Positions 28,330 through 37,306 are shown, numbered from the stretch's first letter. The stretch: DNA of 64,000 bases from Coleofasciculaceae cyanobacterium (GCA_036703275.1 DATNPK010000111.1:1-64000); one strand, 5' to 3'. Notes: generated from the sequence alone by a model not told the origin. Numbers and translations are program-made.

Positions 28330-29010
28330 TCAAAACTCAACTTGCGTTAGTCTTTTCTGTAACATTTTGGGGAAAGCGTCATAGTATTGTTGATTTAGCG
28401 GGGAAGGATGAGGTAAGGGTAATAAAGTGATTGCTTTGGTGTGAGCCATGCCCAGATCATCTGTTGCACTAATGTTGACAGTTAATTGATTTTCAAAGCG
28501 ATCGCTACTACGATAAAAACTATCTAATTCTCCTTTAGCTCCATAGTTGGCAAACCACTTAAAAGCTTCTGTCCCCAAAGTAATAACTTGGTTTCCTTGC
28601 CAGTGAAAGACAAATAATTGTTCTAAAAAAGGACGAAATCTTTTCTTGACCTTGACTAAATAAGCTTTATTTCCTGGTGGTTTATAAGGAACGGTGTTAG
28701 TAAGTAATACTCGGTTAATAGTTGTGTCATCTAAATCTTTTCTCGAAGATGCTTTTTTTTTGTGAACAGCATAATAAAAACCTTGTCGAACCATTGTTCC
28801 TGAAGCACCAATCAAAGGTTGACGAGCCTGAACTTCATCTTTGCCCAAATCTCGACCAAAAAAACAGAGGGGGCTGGCTAAATTTCCCGCATAAAGAATT
28901 GGTTTGGTCGGCTCAATATTAGCAGATTTATATACTGGAATATCTATCGGAAATTCCTCTCGCTGCGCTTCTTGTTGCACCTGAGAAATTAGGTCTTCAA
29001 TATCGGGCAT
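28330..29010 (-). CDS. Uracil-DNA glycosylase-like protein
   Basis: 226 residues of the uracil-DNA glycosylase superfamily. The first conserved segment is FFGRDLGKDEVQARQPLIGASG (water-activating loop), the second TNTVPYKPPGNKAY, and the C-terminal HPSPL matches the minor-groove loop of UDG families 4 and 5. No four-cysteine iron-sulfur set is visible, unlike canonical family 4, so it is a divergent member. It probably removes deaminated bases from DNA, but could have lost activity. It lies alone, divergent from sfsA. Confidence 0.72.
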   Translation of the reverse strand: MPDIEDLISQVQQEAQREEFPIDIPVYKSANIEPTKPILYAGNLASPLCFFGRDLGKDEVQARQPLIGASGTMVRQGFYYAVHKKKASSRKDLDDTTINRVLLTNTVPYKPPGNKAYLVKVKKRFRPFLEQLFVFHWQGNQVITLGTEAFKWFANYGAKGELDSFYRSSDRFENQLTVNISATDDLGMAHTKAITLLPLPHPSPLNQQYYDAFPKMLQKRLTQVEF

Positions 29011-29152
29011 AGAGCGATTTTATTAACTAGTTGTCTGTGATTAGAAAATCTTTATAGTTTCTAATTATCTCATCTTTTCTTTTAGTAAAAACCTAACTAT
29101 GTATAGATATAAATCCTGGTAAAATTAGCTTCATCTTTCTCGATCATCAGCT

Positions 29153-29878
29153 ATGAGCCTAATATATCAGTATCCTCCATTAATCCCAGGTCGTCTAATC
29201 AAACGCTATAAAAGATTTTTGGCTGATATTGAATTAGATACGGGAGAAATAATTACGGCTCATTGTCCTAATACTGGCCCGATGACTGGTATTTCTAGTC
29301 CAGATAGTTTAGTGCAGGTATCTAAAAGTAATAGCCCTAAGCGCAAGCTAGCCTACACCTGGGAAATGATTCAGGTTGGATCTACTTGGGTAGGAACAAA
29401 TACAGCCATGCCAAATCGAGTAATCAAACAAGCCTTACAACAAAAGCTATTTCCTGAATTAGCTGCTAGATATGGCGAGGTTCGTTTTGAAGTTCCCTAC
29501 GGTAAAGACAAGAAAAGTCGAATTGATTTCTTATTAACTGGAGAAGAGAATCAACCACCAACTTATCTGGAAGTCAAAAGCGTAACTTTGAGTACAGAAA
29601 ATTTAGCTTTATTTCCCGATACTGTAACAGTGCGCGGACAAAAGCATCTTCGAGAATTAATTGACTTGGTTCCAGAGACAAAAGCAGTAATGCTGTATTT
29701 TATTAATCGTGGCGATTGTAATTTATTTGCACCCAGAGATCGCTGCGATCCCAAATATGGAGAACTATTGCGACAGGCTGTAGTTCGAGGAGTAGAAGTA
29801 CTGGCTTGTCGCTTTGAGATTACTCCCCAAGGCATTAACTATCTTGGATTAGCCGATTTTCTCCCACACGAACCATGA
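29153..29878 (+). CDS. sfsA: SfsA family DNA-binding protein/nuclease
   Basis: 241 residues, full length. Typical segments are GRLIKRYKRFLADIELDTG, HCPNTGPMTG, SRIDFLLTG and the nuclease-like YLEVKSVTL. FPDTVTVRGQKHLRELIDL and INRGDCNLFAPRDRCDP complete the set. SfsA was first found as a sugar fermentation stimulation protein in E. coli. The fold is an OB domain plus a PD-(D/E)XK-like domain. Its physiological role in cyanobacteria is unclear. The gene ends in front of the decayed hicAB locus. Confidence 0.93.
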   Translation: MSLIYQYPPLIPGRLIKRYKRFLADIELDTGEIITAHCPNTGPMTGISSPDSLVQVSKSNSPKRKLAYTWEMIQVGSTWVGTNTAMPNRVIKQALQQKLFPELAARYGEVRFEVPYGKDKKSRIDFLLTGEENQPPTYLEVKSVTLSTENLALFPDTVTVRGQKHLRELIDLVPETKAVMLYFINRGDCNLFAPRDRCDPKYGELLRQAVVRGVEVLACRFEITPQGINYLGLADFLPHEP

Positions 29879-30094
29879 GCGTTATCTAATCGAAAATTTT
29901 TTCGCAAAATTAAAGCCACAAAAAGTGTCATTGATTGAGACTTTAAGAGGAACAGTCACTCAAGGAAACGGTTCAAGAGTTCATTTTAGCTTGAACAGCA
30001 TTTCTCTAAATATTCATTCTCCCCATCCACAAAAAAATTAAAAAGATATCAAGTTAAAGATGTCCGTACCTTTTTAATCAAAGTAGAAGTATAA
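29877..30094 (+). pseudogene. hicA: Decayed hicA toxin gene
   Basis: Starting at the end of sfsA a frame without a proper start reads LIENFFAKLKPQKVSLIETL and then TQGNGSRVHFSLNSISL and SPHPQK. This is the dsRBD-like HicA fold with the GSRVRF and catalytic HRPHP-type segments; the catalytic histidine of HRPHP is replaced by Ser (HSPHP). A one-base loss in an A-run near 30037 shifts the frame. The rest, KRYQVKDVRTFLIKVEV, continues in the next frame up to a TAA at 30092-30094. The N-terminal start is also missing, so no active toxin is expected. Confidence 0.62.
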
Positions 30095-30096
30095 AT

Positions 30097-30336
30097 ATGA
30101 AATACAAAGGCTATAAAGCAATAGTAGAATTTGATGAAGTCGATCGACTATTCTTCGGTAGCGTAATCAACGCTAGAGATGTAATCTCATTTGATGGCAC
30201 AACAGTAGATGAATTAAAACAATCTTTTGAAGCTGTAATTGATGAATATTTAGAAGACTGTAAAAATGAAGAGAAAGATCCAGATAAGCCATTTTCGGGT
30301 CAATTTAACTTATGTATTACGTCTAGATTGCATTGA
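30097..30336 (+). CDS. hicB: Truncated HicB-type antitoxin
   Basis: 79 residues: an N-terminal HicB fold (YKGYKAIVEFDEVDRLFFGS, DVISFDGTTVDELKQSFEAV, EYLEDCKNEEKDP). The C-terminal ribbon-helix-helix DNA-binding part is cut by TGA at 30334-30336. The translated product may still bind a HicA-like toxin but should not bind DNA. It begins three bases after the decayed hicA. See the next entry for the reconstructed gene. Confidence 0.75.
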   Translation: MKYKGYKAIVEFDEVDRLFFGSVINARDVISFDGTTVDELKQSFEAVIDEYLEDCKNEEKDPDKPFSGQFNLCITSRLH

Positions 30337-30420
30337 AAACCTGCTCTTCAAGCAAGAAAACAAAATGTAAGTCTTAATACATTTGTGGAACAAGCACTAG
30401 AAAAAACAGTGGGAGTTTAA
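30097..30420 (+). pseudogene. hicB: hicB with an in-frame nonsense codon
   Basis: Reading past the TGA at 30334-30336, the same frame continues 27 codons (KPALQARKQNVSLNTFVEQA, then LEKTVGV) to TAA at 30418-30420. This is the RHH tail of HicB (LHRKAALAAKKAGKSLNQFI type). Homologs have Arg at the stop position, so CGA to TGA is the simplest change. The complete protein would be 107 residues. Confidence 0.7.
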
Positions 30421-30560
30421 TATTAAGCGATCGCATTTCCTCAATCCTCTACATATAAAAAAGCGATCGCTCTACGGTGCAGCTGATCGATCCCTACAAC
30501 GCAAGATTCTACATCTAAGATAGATATGACAATAGCTCTATAACTTTAACCAAAAAAACT

Positions 30561-30800
30561 ATGAGTAATCAACAACTACTAAACCGTATCACTACCAATT
30601 CAAAAGTCATGGTAGGCAAACCTGTAATCAAAGGTACTCGATTGACAGTAGAGTACATCCTCAATCTTTTGGCACAAGGCGCATCTATAGGAGAGATTTT
30701 AGAAGAATATGATGGCTTAGTAGAAGCAGATATCAGAGCTTGTTTATTGTTTGCTGCTCAGTCTCTTGAGAGTACAACTTTTATGCCGCTAACTGTGTAA
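30561..30800 (+). CDS. DUF433 antitoxin
   Basis: 79 residues of the DUF433 family: a small winged-helix-like protein with VMVGKPVIKGTRLTVEYILN and LEEYDGLVEADIRACLLFAA. DUF433 proteins are the antitoxin half of pairs with PIN-like DUF5615 toxins. The partner begins 11 bases after the stop codon, the standard layout. The ATG start and all family landmarks are present, so the module looks functional, unlike the hicAB remnants beside it. Confidence 0.9.
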   Translation: MSNQQLLNRITTNSKVMVGKPVIKGTRLTVEYILNLLAQGASIGEILEEYDGLVEADIRACLLFAAQSLESTTFMPLTV

Positions 30801-30811
30801 AATACACGACA

Positions 30812-31165
30812 ATGCGTTTATTAGTAGATGAATGCACTGGTACTAGAGTAGCGAATTGGTTGAGAGAAGAAGGATATCAAGTATTTTCAGTTTATGAACA
30901 AGCACGAGGCAGCAGCGATGATTTGATTATCAAAAAAGCTTTTGATGAAAACTGGATTTTGGTTACGAACGATAAAGATTTTGGTGAAAAGGTTTACCGA
31001 GAAAAAATGTCCCAGAGAGGAATAATTTTTCTACGTCTGCAAGATGAACGCTCTGCTAACAAAATTGATGTCCTACAGCGTTTATTTTCAACGTATCTCC
31101 AGCGAATACCCAATAGCTTTGTTGTAGTTACAGAAACTCAAGTTCGTTTTCGTAATAAATTGTAA
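30812..31165 (+). CDS. DUF5615 PIN-like toxin
   Basis: 117 residues. A PIN-like nuclease fold is indicated by LLVDECTGTRVANWL (first acidic site, Asp5 and Glu6), then the second acidic site in WILVTNDKDFGEKVY, with GIIFLRL afterward. It is the proposed RNase toxin partner of the DUF433 protein upstream and is translated from its own ATG. No terminator is obvious after it. The family assignment is firm; ribonuclease activity is by analogy. Confidence 0.9.
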   Translation: MRLLVDECTGTRVANWLREEGYQVFSVYEQARGSSDDLIIKKAFDENWILVTNDKDFGEKVYREKMSQRGIIFLRLQDERSANKIDVLQRLFSTYLQRIPNSFVVVTETQVRFRNKL

Positions 31166-31380
31166 TTTGCAGTGATTTAGCTTAGTTGTCAATATAAGCG
31201 ATCGCACTTTTTTCAATCAATCTGAAACACAATTTTAAGTGTCTAAAAGTACTGAACATGATAAATCACAAATGATAGTTTAGATAGAATTAACTCAATT
31301 TGATTAATTTTATAATTTCTTTTTTGGTCTTTTTAGCTTATATATAATAAAGTTACAAAAGCTATTTAATACAGTTTGGT

Positions 31381-31866
31381 ATGGTTATTTGGTTTGCCGC
31401 CTATAAATGGTTTAATACTTTTTCGACCCGAATGGAGAAGCTAGCATTCATAGGCATTGCTCTATACGGTTTGGGATGGCTGGCACTACCAGTTAAAGCC
31501 GAATCCAAAATCTATGACCCGCCTTCAATTACTTCGGAAACAGAAGTATCTGACACCCTGACCAAAAATGATATTCCTACAGGAGATGGGGGTTTTGCCC
31601 GCGACTATTTTGTGCAGTTAGAGAAAGGCGATCAGGTGGCGATTGACCTCACTTCAGATAATTTTGATTCCATGGTAATGCTGATTGCAGACGATGGGGC
31701 GACCATAGCCGAAAATGATGATGGTCCTGATGGCACTACCAACTCTCTACTTTTTTCTCGTATTACTGAAGCGGGAAAGTATATTGTGCGAGTTAGAGCT
31801 TTTGGAGATACTAGCGGGGGGAAATTTACGTTAAAGTTAACCAGACTAAAGCCTACTCTCAAATAA
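31381..31866 (+). CDS. Secreted PPC-domain protein
   Basis: Up to 161 residues. A second ATG at 31432 gives a cleaner signal peptide (MEKLAFIGIALYGLGWLALP, ending VKA), and may be the true start. The mature part is a bacterial pre-peptidase C-terminal (PPC) beta-sandwich: YFVQLEKGDQVAIDLTSDNFD, AENDDGPDGTTNS and GKYIVRVRAFGDTSGGKFTL. These domains usually sit at the end of secreted proteases; a stand-alone copy is common in cyanobacteria. Role unknown, probably periplasmic or extracellular. Confidence 0.75.
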   Translation: MVIWFAAYKWFNTFSTRMEKLAFIGIALYGLGWLALPVKAESKIYDPPSITSETEVSDTLTKNDIPTGDGGFARDYFVQLEKGDQVAIDLTSDNFDSMVMLIADDGATIAENDDGPDGTTNSLLFSRITEAGKYIVRVRAFGDTSGGKFTLKLTRLKPTLK

Positions 31867-32004
31867 ACAATCAAGGCGTTACATCATCATTAAAAATGCC
31901 AAAAAAGTAGCCCTTCGGATTACTAACTTCGTAAATATTAAAGTTATTCAGGCAAAAACGGCGTTACAAATAACTGTAGAACTGCCGTATGGTTAACAGT
32001 AACT

Positions 32005-33969
32005 ATGTCAGAATCAACTATAGAATCGATTTTACAAGAGAAAAGAGTATTTAATCCTCCCCCCGAATTTGCCGAACAGGCTTCCATCAAAAGTATGGAG
32101 GAGTATAACAAGCTTTATGCTTTGGCAAAAAAAGACCCTACTAGCTTTTGGGCAAAATTAGCCGAGAAAGAATTGCATTGGTTTAAAAAATGGGGCAAAA
32201 CCTTAAATTGGCAACCACCTTTTGCTCAATGGTTTGTCAACGGCAAAATAAATATTGCCTATAATTGTCTGGATCGACATTTAACTACTCATCGTCGAGA
32301 CAAACCAGCCCTAATCTGGGAGGGAGAACCAGGAGACTCGCGGACTTTAACTTATGCCCAACTGCATCAAGAAGTCTGTCAGATGGCAAATGTAATCAAG
32401 CAGCTAGGAGTTAAAAAGGGCGATCGCGTCGGCATCTATATGCCCATGATTCCCGAAGCAGCGATCGCTATGTTAGCCTGTGCCAGAATTGGGGCAGCCC
32501 ACAGCGTGGTTTTTGGTGGCTTTAGTGCCGAAGCTTTAAAAGCCCGTCTCCAGGACGCTGAAGCTAAGTTAGTAATTACCGCCGATGGTGGCTGGCGCAA
32601 AGATAAGATCGTTCCGCTTAAAGATGCAGTCGATGAAGCGATCGCCGTTGATGTAACTAGCGTCAAAAATATTTTAGTAGTACGGCGTACTGAACAAGAT
32701 ATTGAGATGCAGTCGGGACGCGATCATTGGTGGCACGAACTCAAAGCAGAAGCGAGTCATGATTGCCCAGCCGAACAGATGGACAGCGAAGATTTACTGT
32801 TTATTCTTTATACCAGCGGTACTACAGGTCAGCCCAAAGGTGTAGTTCACACCACGGCGGGTTATAACCTCTACACTCACATGACCTTTAAATGGACATT
32901 CGATATTAAAGATAATGATGTCTATTGGTGTACGGCCGATGTCGGCTGGATTACAGGACATAGCTACATCGTTTATGGTCCTTTGTCTAATGGTGCAACT
33001 ACGGTGATGTATGAAGGCGCACCCCGTCCTTCTAATCCTGGCTGTTTTTGGGATGTGGTCGAAAAATATGGCGTAACTATCTTTTACACCGCCCCTACCG
33101 CCATACGAGCATTTATTAAAATGGGGGATGAACACCCTAATAGTCGCGATCTTTCTTCTTTAAGAATTCTGGGAACAGTTGGCGAACCGATCAACCCCAA
33201 AGCTTGGATGTGGTATCACCAGGTAATTGGCGGTGAACGCTGTCCGATTGTAGATACCTGGTGGCAGACGGAAACAGGAGGCTTTATGTTAACTCCTCTG
33301 CCTGGGGCAATTCCTACCAAACCTGGATCGGCTACTCTACCTTTTCCTGGTATTATTGCCGACGTAGTAGATTTAGACGGTAATCCTGTTGGCAAAAATG
33401 AAGGGGGTTATCTGGTAATTAAACATCCTTGGCCCAGCATGATGCGTACAGTATACAAAAATGACGCTCGCTTTCGCAGTACCTATTGGGAACATATTCC
33501 GCCTCAAGATGGCAAATATCTATATTTTGCAGGTGATGGCGCACGTATAGACGAAGATGGCTATTTTTGGGTAATGGGTCGAGTTGACGACGTGATGAAC
33601 ATCGCAGGACACCGTTTAGGCACGATGGAGGTTGAGTCTGCCTTGGTATCCCATCCTGCTGTTGCCGAAGCTGCGGTAGTTTCTCGTCCCGATGAGGTTA
33701 AAGGAGAAGAGGTTTATGCTTTTGTTACTTTGGAAGGTTCTCATCGTGCCAGTGACGAACTCAAGCAAGAACTCAAGCAGCACGTCGTCAAAGAAATAGG
33801 CGCGATCGCTCGTCCAGGAGAAATTCGTTTTACCGATGCTCTACCTAAGACACGTTCGGGTAAGATTATCCGTCGTTTTTTGCGTAATTTGGCGGCGGGA
33901 GAAGAACTAGTCGGAGACATCTCCACTATGGAAGATCTCAGCGTTTTAGACAAGCTACGACAGGGTTAA
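32005..33969 (+). CDS. acs: Acetate-CoA ligase
   Basis: Activates acetate to acetyl-CoA through acetyl-AMP. The 654-residue length is standard. P-loop-like [11 protein letters not shown] lies at about 270-280. [20 protein letters not shown] is the ADP-forming signature and [10 protein letters not shown] binds acetate/AMP. The acetylatable lysine is in [11 protein letters not shown] near 619. All ANL-superfamily motifs A3-A10 are recognisable. Cyanobacteria use it for acetate recycling. It is followed by a terminator and is monocistronic. Confidence 0.97.
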   Translation: MSESTIESILQEKRVFNPPPEFAEQASIKSMEEYNKLYALAKKDPTSFWAKLAEKELHWFKKWGKTLNWQPPFAQWFVNGKINIAYNCLDRHLTTHRRDKPALIWEGEPGDSRTLTYAQLHQEVCQMANVIKQLGVKKGDRVGIYMPMIPEAAIAMLACARIGAAHSVVFGGFSAEALKARLQDAEAKLVITADGGWRKDKIVPLKDAVDEAIAVDVTSVKNILVVRRTEQDIEMQSGRDHWWHELKAEASHDCPAEQMDSEDLLFILYTSGTTGQPKGVVHTTAGYNLYTHMTFKWTFDIKDNDVYWCTADVGWITGHSYIVYGPLSNGATTVMYEGAPRPSNPGCFWDVVEKYGVTIFYTAPTAIRAFIKMGDEHPNSRDLSSLRILGTVGEPINPKAWMWYHQVIGGERCPIVDTWWQTETGGFMLTPLPGAIPTKPGSATLPFPGIIADVVDLDGNPVGKNEGGYLVIKHPWPSMMRTVYKNDARFRSTYWEHIPPQDGKYLYFAGDGARIDEDGYFWVMGRVDDVMNIAGHRLGTMEVESALVSHPAVAEAAVVSRPDEVKGEEVYAFVTLEGSHRASDELKQELKQHVVKEIGAIARPGEIRFTDALPKTRSGKIIRRFLRNLAAGEELVGDISTMEDLSVLDKLRQG

Positions 33970-33982
33970 TTGCTCTTGCTGA

Positions 33983-34016
33983 TTAAGGATGGGTGTAATG
34001 CTCATCCTTAAAATTT
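33983..34016 (+). terminator. Terminator of acs
   Basis: Stem TTAAGGATG (33983-33991) / CATCCTTAA (34003-34011), 11-base loop, followed by AATTTAAAATT. Lies about 15 bases beyond the acs stop codon. Confidence 0.75.
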
Positions 34017-34029
34017 AAAATTACTGACT

Positions 34030-34071
34030 GGCAACTTTGTACTTGCCGATGTGGATCTGTACAAAGTTGCC
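34030..34071 (-). terminator. Long hairpin 3' of tRNA-Arg
   Basis: A perfect 13-bp inverted repeat GGCAACTTTGTAC / GTACAAAGTTGCC separated by 16 bases, beginning 12 bases after the 3' end of the tRNA on its strand. The downstream TAATTTTAAATTTT is only loosely U-rich. A terminator or 3'-end processing element is the likely role. Confidence 0.55.
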
Positions 34072-34082
34072 AATCATTAATA

Positions 34083-34156
34083 CAGGCCATTCAGGACTTG
34101 AACCTGAAACCTACGCCTTAGAAGGGCGGTGCTCTATCCAATTGAGCTAATGACCC
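34083..34156 (-). tRNA. trnR-UCU: tRNA-Arg (anticodon UCU)
   Basis: A 74-base cloverleaf. The acceptor stem is GGGTCAT with ATGGCCT (a G-U at position 1), discriminator G. The D arm is AGCTCAATTGGATAGAGC. The anticodon loop CTTCTAA has TCT as anticodon, and the T arm has GGTTCAAGTCC. CCA is not encoded. It reads AGA codons. It stands alone between acs and the repeat-rich region. Confidence 0.93.
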
Positions 34157-34771
34157 AGATTTGCCAAATTATACTAACATATTATTCTCCTATATTGTTC
34201 AAAAAGATTGCCATTAAAAGCAACTATTTTGATATAGCGGTTCTCATTCACGTAAGGTACAGTCTGACACGCTGGTTTTTGCTAATAGCCAATGGGACGC
34301 GATATGCCCGTGCATGATTTGCGACGCGAAGGACGCGACGTAAGGAGCTAATCCTTTAGGGCTAGTCCTTTAGGGCGAAGCTTATCATGCACGGACTAAC
34401 TTCGTGTGACGCGCTAGCTTATCCGAAGGTGTCTCTGTGCGGATACACCTACGGATATACCATGCACGGGAATCCTTTAGGACGCGGAGCGGTATCCTTT
34501 AGGGCTAATCCTTTAGGGCTAATTAAGGTGTACCTTATAAATATGAGAATTGACTCTAAATTAATTAAGCAAGGTCAGAATTATACCAATTTCTTTGATG
34601 AGCAAGGCGATCGCTCACTAAAGATTATTTGGCTCGGATTTTTTTTGAAATAGAATTTTGAATTGCTATTGCTATGTATAGGTATACTGTATACTTGAGT
34701 CTCAAGTATCAAAACAATATTTATAACTTAGATAAACACTTAGTAGTCTTCAATGAGTTTAAACTCAACCT
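34157..34771. repeat. Repeat-rich intergenic region (TCCTTTAGGG modules)
   Basis: 615 bases with no credible gene; a frame at 34387-34653 is made of repeat units (NPLG reads). TCCTTTAGG(G) occurs at 34352, 34366, 34473, 34495 and 34509. CCGTGCATGAT (34308-34318) is inverted at 34384-34394 as ATCATGCACGG and recurs as CATGCACGGG near 34461-34470. Similar modules occur at 38.4-38.5 and 51.8 kb, marking a dispersed family. From about 34540 the sequence becomes ordinary AT-rich DNA. The GntR operator is at 34682-34709. Confidence 0.75.
34682..34709. promoter_or_regulatory. Candidate GntR operator
   Basis: GTATACTGTATAC at 34682-34694 is two GTATAC palindromes one base apart. It overlaps a second, perfect 19-base palindrome ATACTTGAGTCTCAAGTAT (34691-34709). 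It lies about 60-90 bases ahead of the GntR gene. The same 13 bases occur upstream of the ureidohydrolase gene (37307-37319), which suggests autoregulation plus control of a target. Confidence 0.65.
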
Positions 34772-35464
34772 ATGATTGCTATTCAACGCAGCCAGTCACT
34801 ACGGGAACAAGTATACCAAGCCCTGAGAAAAATCATCTTAACAGGAGATTTAGCTTCGGGCGATCGCATAGTTGAAACCAAATTAGCCAAAAGGTTGAAC
34901 GTTAGTCGTACTCCGATTCGTGAGGCGATCGGGCAACTGCATCGAGAAAAATTGCTCGTATCTCATCCTAATGGTGGTTTTAAGGTTACTACCCTTTCGA
35001 TCCAGGATGCAATTGGGCTTTATGATTGTCGTATAGCTTTAGAACGGCTTTCAGTAGCTAGTGCTTGCCAACTGATGAACCCCCAACAGCTAAAGCAATT
35101 AGAAAAATTAGTATTATTGGCAGAATCAGCCGAATCTCAGTCGAGTAGATCTAATAGCCAGAAACTTTTAGATTTGGATTATCAATTTCATCATTTGATC
35201 GCAGAGAGTTCGGCCAATCACTGGTTATTAGCTTTGCTGAGGCAAGTTTTTGATAAAATGGCATTGCTGAGAGTCCAAACTACCACACACAACCCTCAAG
35301 TATTGGAAATTCGCTTGGAACATCGGCAAGTATATGAAGCGATCGCCGATAAAAACGTTGATTTAGCCCAAAAAATGATCGAGCGACACTTGAACGCTAG
35401 CAAAGCCAGAGTCGTCCGAGAACTAGAAATTATTAATAACGTCGAATCATCTAGATCTAAATAG
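34772..35464 (+). CDS. GntR-family regulator (FadR/FCD type)
   Basis: 230 residues. The N-terminal winged helix (about 10-75) contains SLREQVYQALRKIILTGDL and RLNVSRTPIREAIGQL. The C-terminal all-helical FCD ligand domain (about 80-215) has the metal-binding Asp/His set in LDLDYQFHHLIAESS and LEHRQVYEAI. FCD regulators usually sense organic acids or ureides and repress catabolic genes. It overlaps no gene and is followed after four bases by an AtzF-C-like gene, so the two are co-transcribed. A matching operator stands in front of it and of the nearby hydrolase. Confidence 0.92.
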   Translation: MIAIQRSQSLREQVYQALRKIILTGDLASGDRIVETKLAKRLNVSRTPIREAIGQLHREKLLVSHPNGGFKVTTLSIQDAIGLYDCRIALERLSVASACQLMNPQQLKQLEKLVLLAESAESQSSRSNSQKLLDLDYQFHHLIAESSANHWLLALLRQVFDKMALLRVQTTTHNPQVLEIRLEHRQVYEAIADKNVDLAQKMIERHLNASKARVVRELEIINNVESSRSK

Positions 35465-35468
35465 CAGC

Positions 35469-35870
35469 ATGACAACAGCATCAGACATTAAGCACATTTT
35501 TATTTGCGGTTCTGCTTTAAGGGGACAGCCAGATCATCAAAATCTTACCGACGCCAAATTTATTAAAACTGCTCAAACTTTGCCTCAGTATCGCCTTCAT
35601 GCAGCAGAAGATGGCTGGCATCCCGCTATTTATGCCGTAGAAATAGGTGGCGTTAGTATCCCTGGTGAAGTTTATGCCATGACTAACGAACAGTATGAAT
35701 ATCTTTTGGCTAACGAACCTCCTCATATGTATCCCGAGACGGTAAATTTAGAGGGAGGCGAACAGGCGATCGCCATGCTTTATCCGCAAGAATTAGTTGT
35801 AAAGCATAATTGGCTCGATATTTCCGACATGGGAGGCTGGGCAGCTTATAAATCAATAAGCAGTAAGTGA
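35469..35870 (+). CDS. Allophanate-hydrolase C-terminal-like protein
   Basis: 133 residues resembling the C-terminal domain of allophanate hydrolase (AtzF) and gamma-glutamylcyclotransferase-like folds. The opening IFICGSALRGQPDHQNL, the middle GVSIPGEVYAMTNEQYEYLL and the ending DISDMGGWAAYK match that domain. The amidase half of AtzF is missing, so this is a stand-alone domain. In the AtzF family it helps process carboxylated urea intermediates. Its position with a GntR regulator and a ureido/carbamoyl amidohydrolase supports a role in ureide or carbamoyl-compound breakdown. Substrate unknown. Confidence 0.72.
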   Translation: MTTASDIKHIFICGSALRGQPDHQNLTDAKFIKTAQTLPQYRLHAAEDGWHPAIYAVEIGGVSIPGEVYAMTNEQYEYLLANEPPHMYPETVNLEGGEQAIAMLYPQELVVKHNWLDISDMGGWAAYKSISSK

Positions 35871-36039
35871 TAAATCGTTCAATCTTCAGATCCTTTGAGG
35901 AATTATGGTTATTAAAAGCTATTAGCGAATAGCTAGTTAATTCAACAACGCACCCTATAGCAGATGATTTGTCTGCTGACTATCTATATTCTAGGTTTTT
36001 GATAAGTATAGTTATTTAAAAGCTGGCGTTGCATATCTG

Positions 36040-37281
36040 CTAAGAGTGTTCTAAGTCTAATTGGATTAAAGTCTGGAGCAAAATATTTGCTCCTTGAATA
36101 CATTGTTCTGGGGAAGTATACTCGCTAGCATCATGGGAAACTCCCATTTTACTAGGAACAAAAATCATCCCCATGTCGGTGATTTGAGCTAGTTCTTGAG
36201 CATCGTGACTGGCACGACTAGGTAAATAGGTATAGTTTAAGTTCAGGTTTTCGCAGCTTCGAGCGATCGCCTGTTGAATATAGGGTTCGGCTAAAGCGGG
36301 TTCATTATGTAAGCAGGGATTTAATCTAATTTGAGTATTGGTAGCCACGGCGATTTCTTCTAGATGAATGCGTAATTCCTCTAGCAAGCTATCGATATGC
36401 AAACTGGATAAGTCACGAATATCTAAGCTCATTTCTACCCAACCAGGAACGACATTAGCAGCATTAGGCAGAACCTGCATTTTGCCTACCGTAGCTACCT
36501 GTTGCCCGGGAGTATTGCCAATTTGATTGACTGCCAAAACAATTTGAGCGGCTGCAACTAAAGCATCACAGCGCATCTGCATCGGCGTTGTACCTGCATG
36601 ATTGGCACTACCCTTAACCGTAATATTAAATCGTCTTTGCCCGACAATACCTTCAATTACACCAATCTGTTTTCCCATAGATTCGAGAACTGGTCCTTGT
36701 TCGACATGAAGTTCGACAAATGCAGCTAGATCATCAGTATTACGACGTGCTTGAGCAATATTATTCCAGTTTCCACCAATCCTATTTAAACAAGTTTGGA
36801 TATCTGTGCCATCGGGACGCTGATAATAACCTGGATCGTTAATTACTCTGCCAGAAATTGCCTTAGAACCAATCATGCTACCTTCTTCGTCGGTGAAGAC
36901 AATTATTTCTATTGAGCGATGGAGTTGAAGCTGATTTTCTTGCAGAACTCGTACCGCTTCTAACCCTGCTAAGACTCCATAAGCACCGTCATAATGTCCA
37001 CCGCAGGGAACAGTGTCGATATGCGAACCCGTGGCTAAAGCTGGCGCATCAGGATATTTACCTGGATATCTGCCAATAATGTTACCCGCAGCATCAACTT
37101 TAATCTGCATTTGAATTTCTCTCATCCATTGCTGAACTAAATTACGAGCTTCTAGATCTTCTTGGCTATAGGCAATACGTTTTACACCATTATTATCGAG
37201 CTTACCAATTTGAGCCAGGCGTGCAATACTTTGATTTAAGCGATCGCCATCGATTAGTAGTTGAGTCGTAGTTAATTTCAT
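36040..37281 (-). CDS. Zn-dependent M20-type hydrolase (allantoate/N-carbamoyl amino acid amidohydrolase)
   Basis: 413 residues of the hydantoinase/carbamoylase amidase family. The metal centre is seen in GSHIDTVPCGGHYDGAYG (His and Asp), VFTDEEGS, and VELHVEQGPVLE. The C-terminal SRASHDAQELAQ and SKMGVSHDASEYTS are substrate-side motifs typical of allantoate amidohydrolase (AllC), N-carbamoyl-L-amino acid hydrolase and beta-ureidopropionase. Which one cannot be decided from motifs alone. The gene faces away from gntR and has the same GTATACTGTATAC operator upstream. It probably supplies nitrogen from ureides. Confidence 0.88.
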   Translation of the reverse strand: MKLTTTQLLIDGDRLNQSIARLAQIGKLDNNGVKRIAYSQEDLEARNLVQQWMREIQMQIKVDAAGNIIGRYPGKYPDAPALATGSHIDTVPCGGHYDGAYGVLAGLEAVRVLQENQLQLHRSIEIIVFTDEEGSMIGSKAISGRVINDPGYYQRPDGTDIQTCLNRIGGNWNNIAQARRNTDDLAAFVELHVEQGPVLESMGKQIGVIEGIVGQRRFNITVKGSANHAGTTPMQMRCDALVAAAQIVLAVNQIGNTPGQQVATVGKMQVLPNAANVVPGWVEMSLDIRDLSSLHIDSLLEELRIHLEEIAVATNTQIRLNPCLHNEPALAEPYIQQAIARSCENLNLNYTYLPSRASHDAQELAQITDMGMIFVPSKMGVSHDASEYTSPEQCIQGANILLQTLIQLDLEHS

Positions 37282-37306
37282 AAGTCGATCAGCGGCTCTA
37301 AATTAC

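Noticed and set aside
34387-34653. 88-codon frame on the plus strand in the repeat cluster
   Set aside because: It translates the repeat modules (CGYTYGYT, NPLG), has no ribosome site and no known domain.
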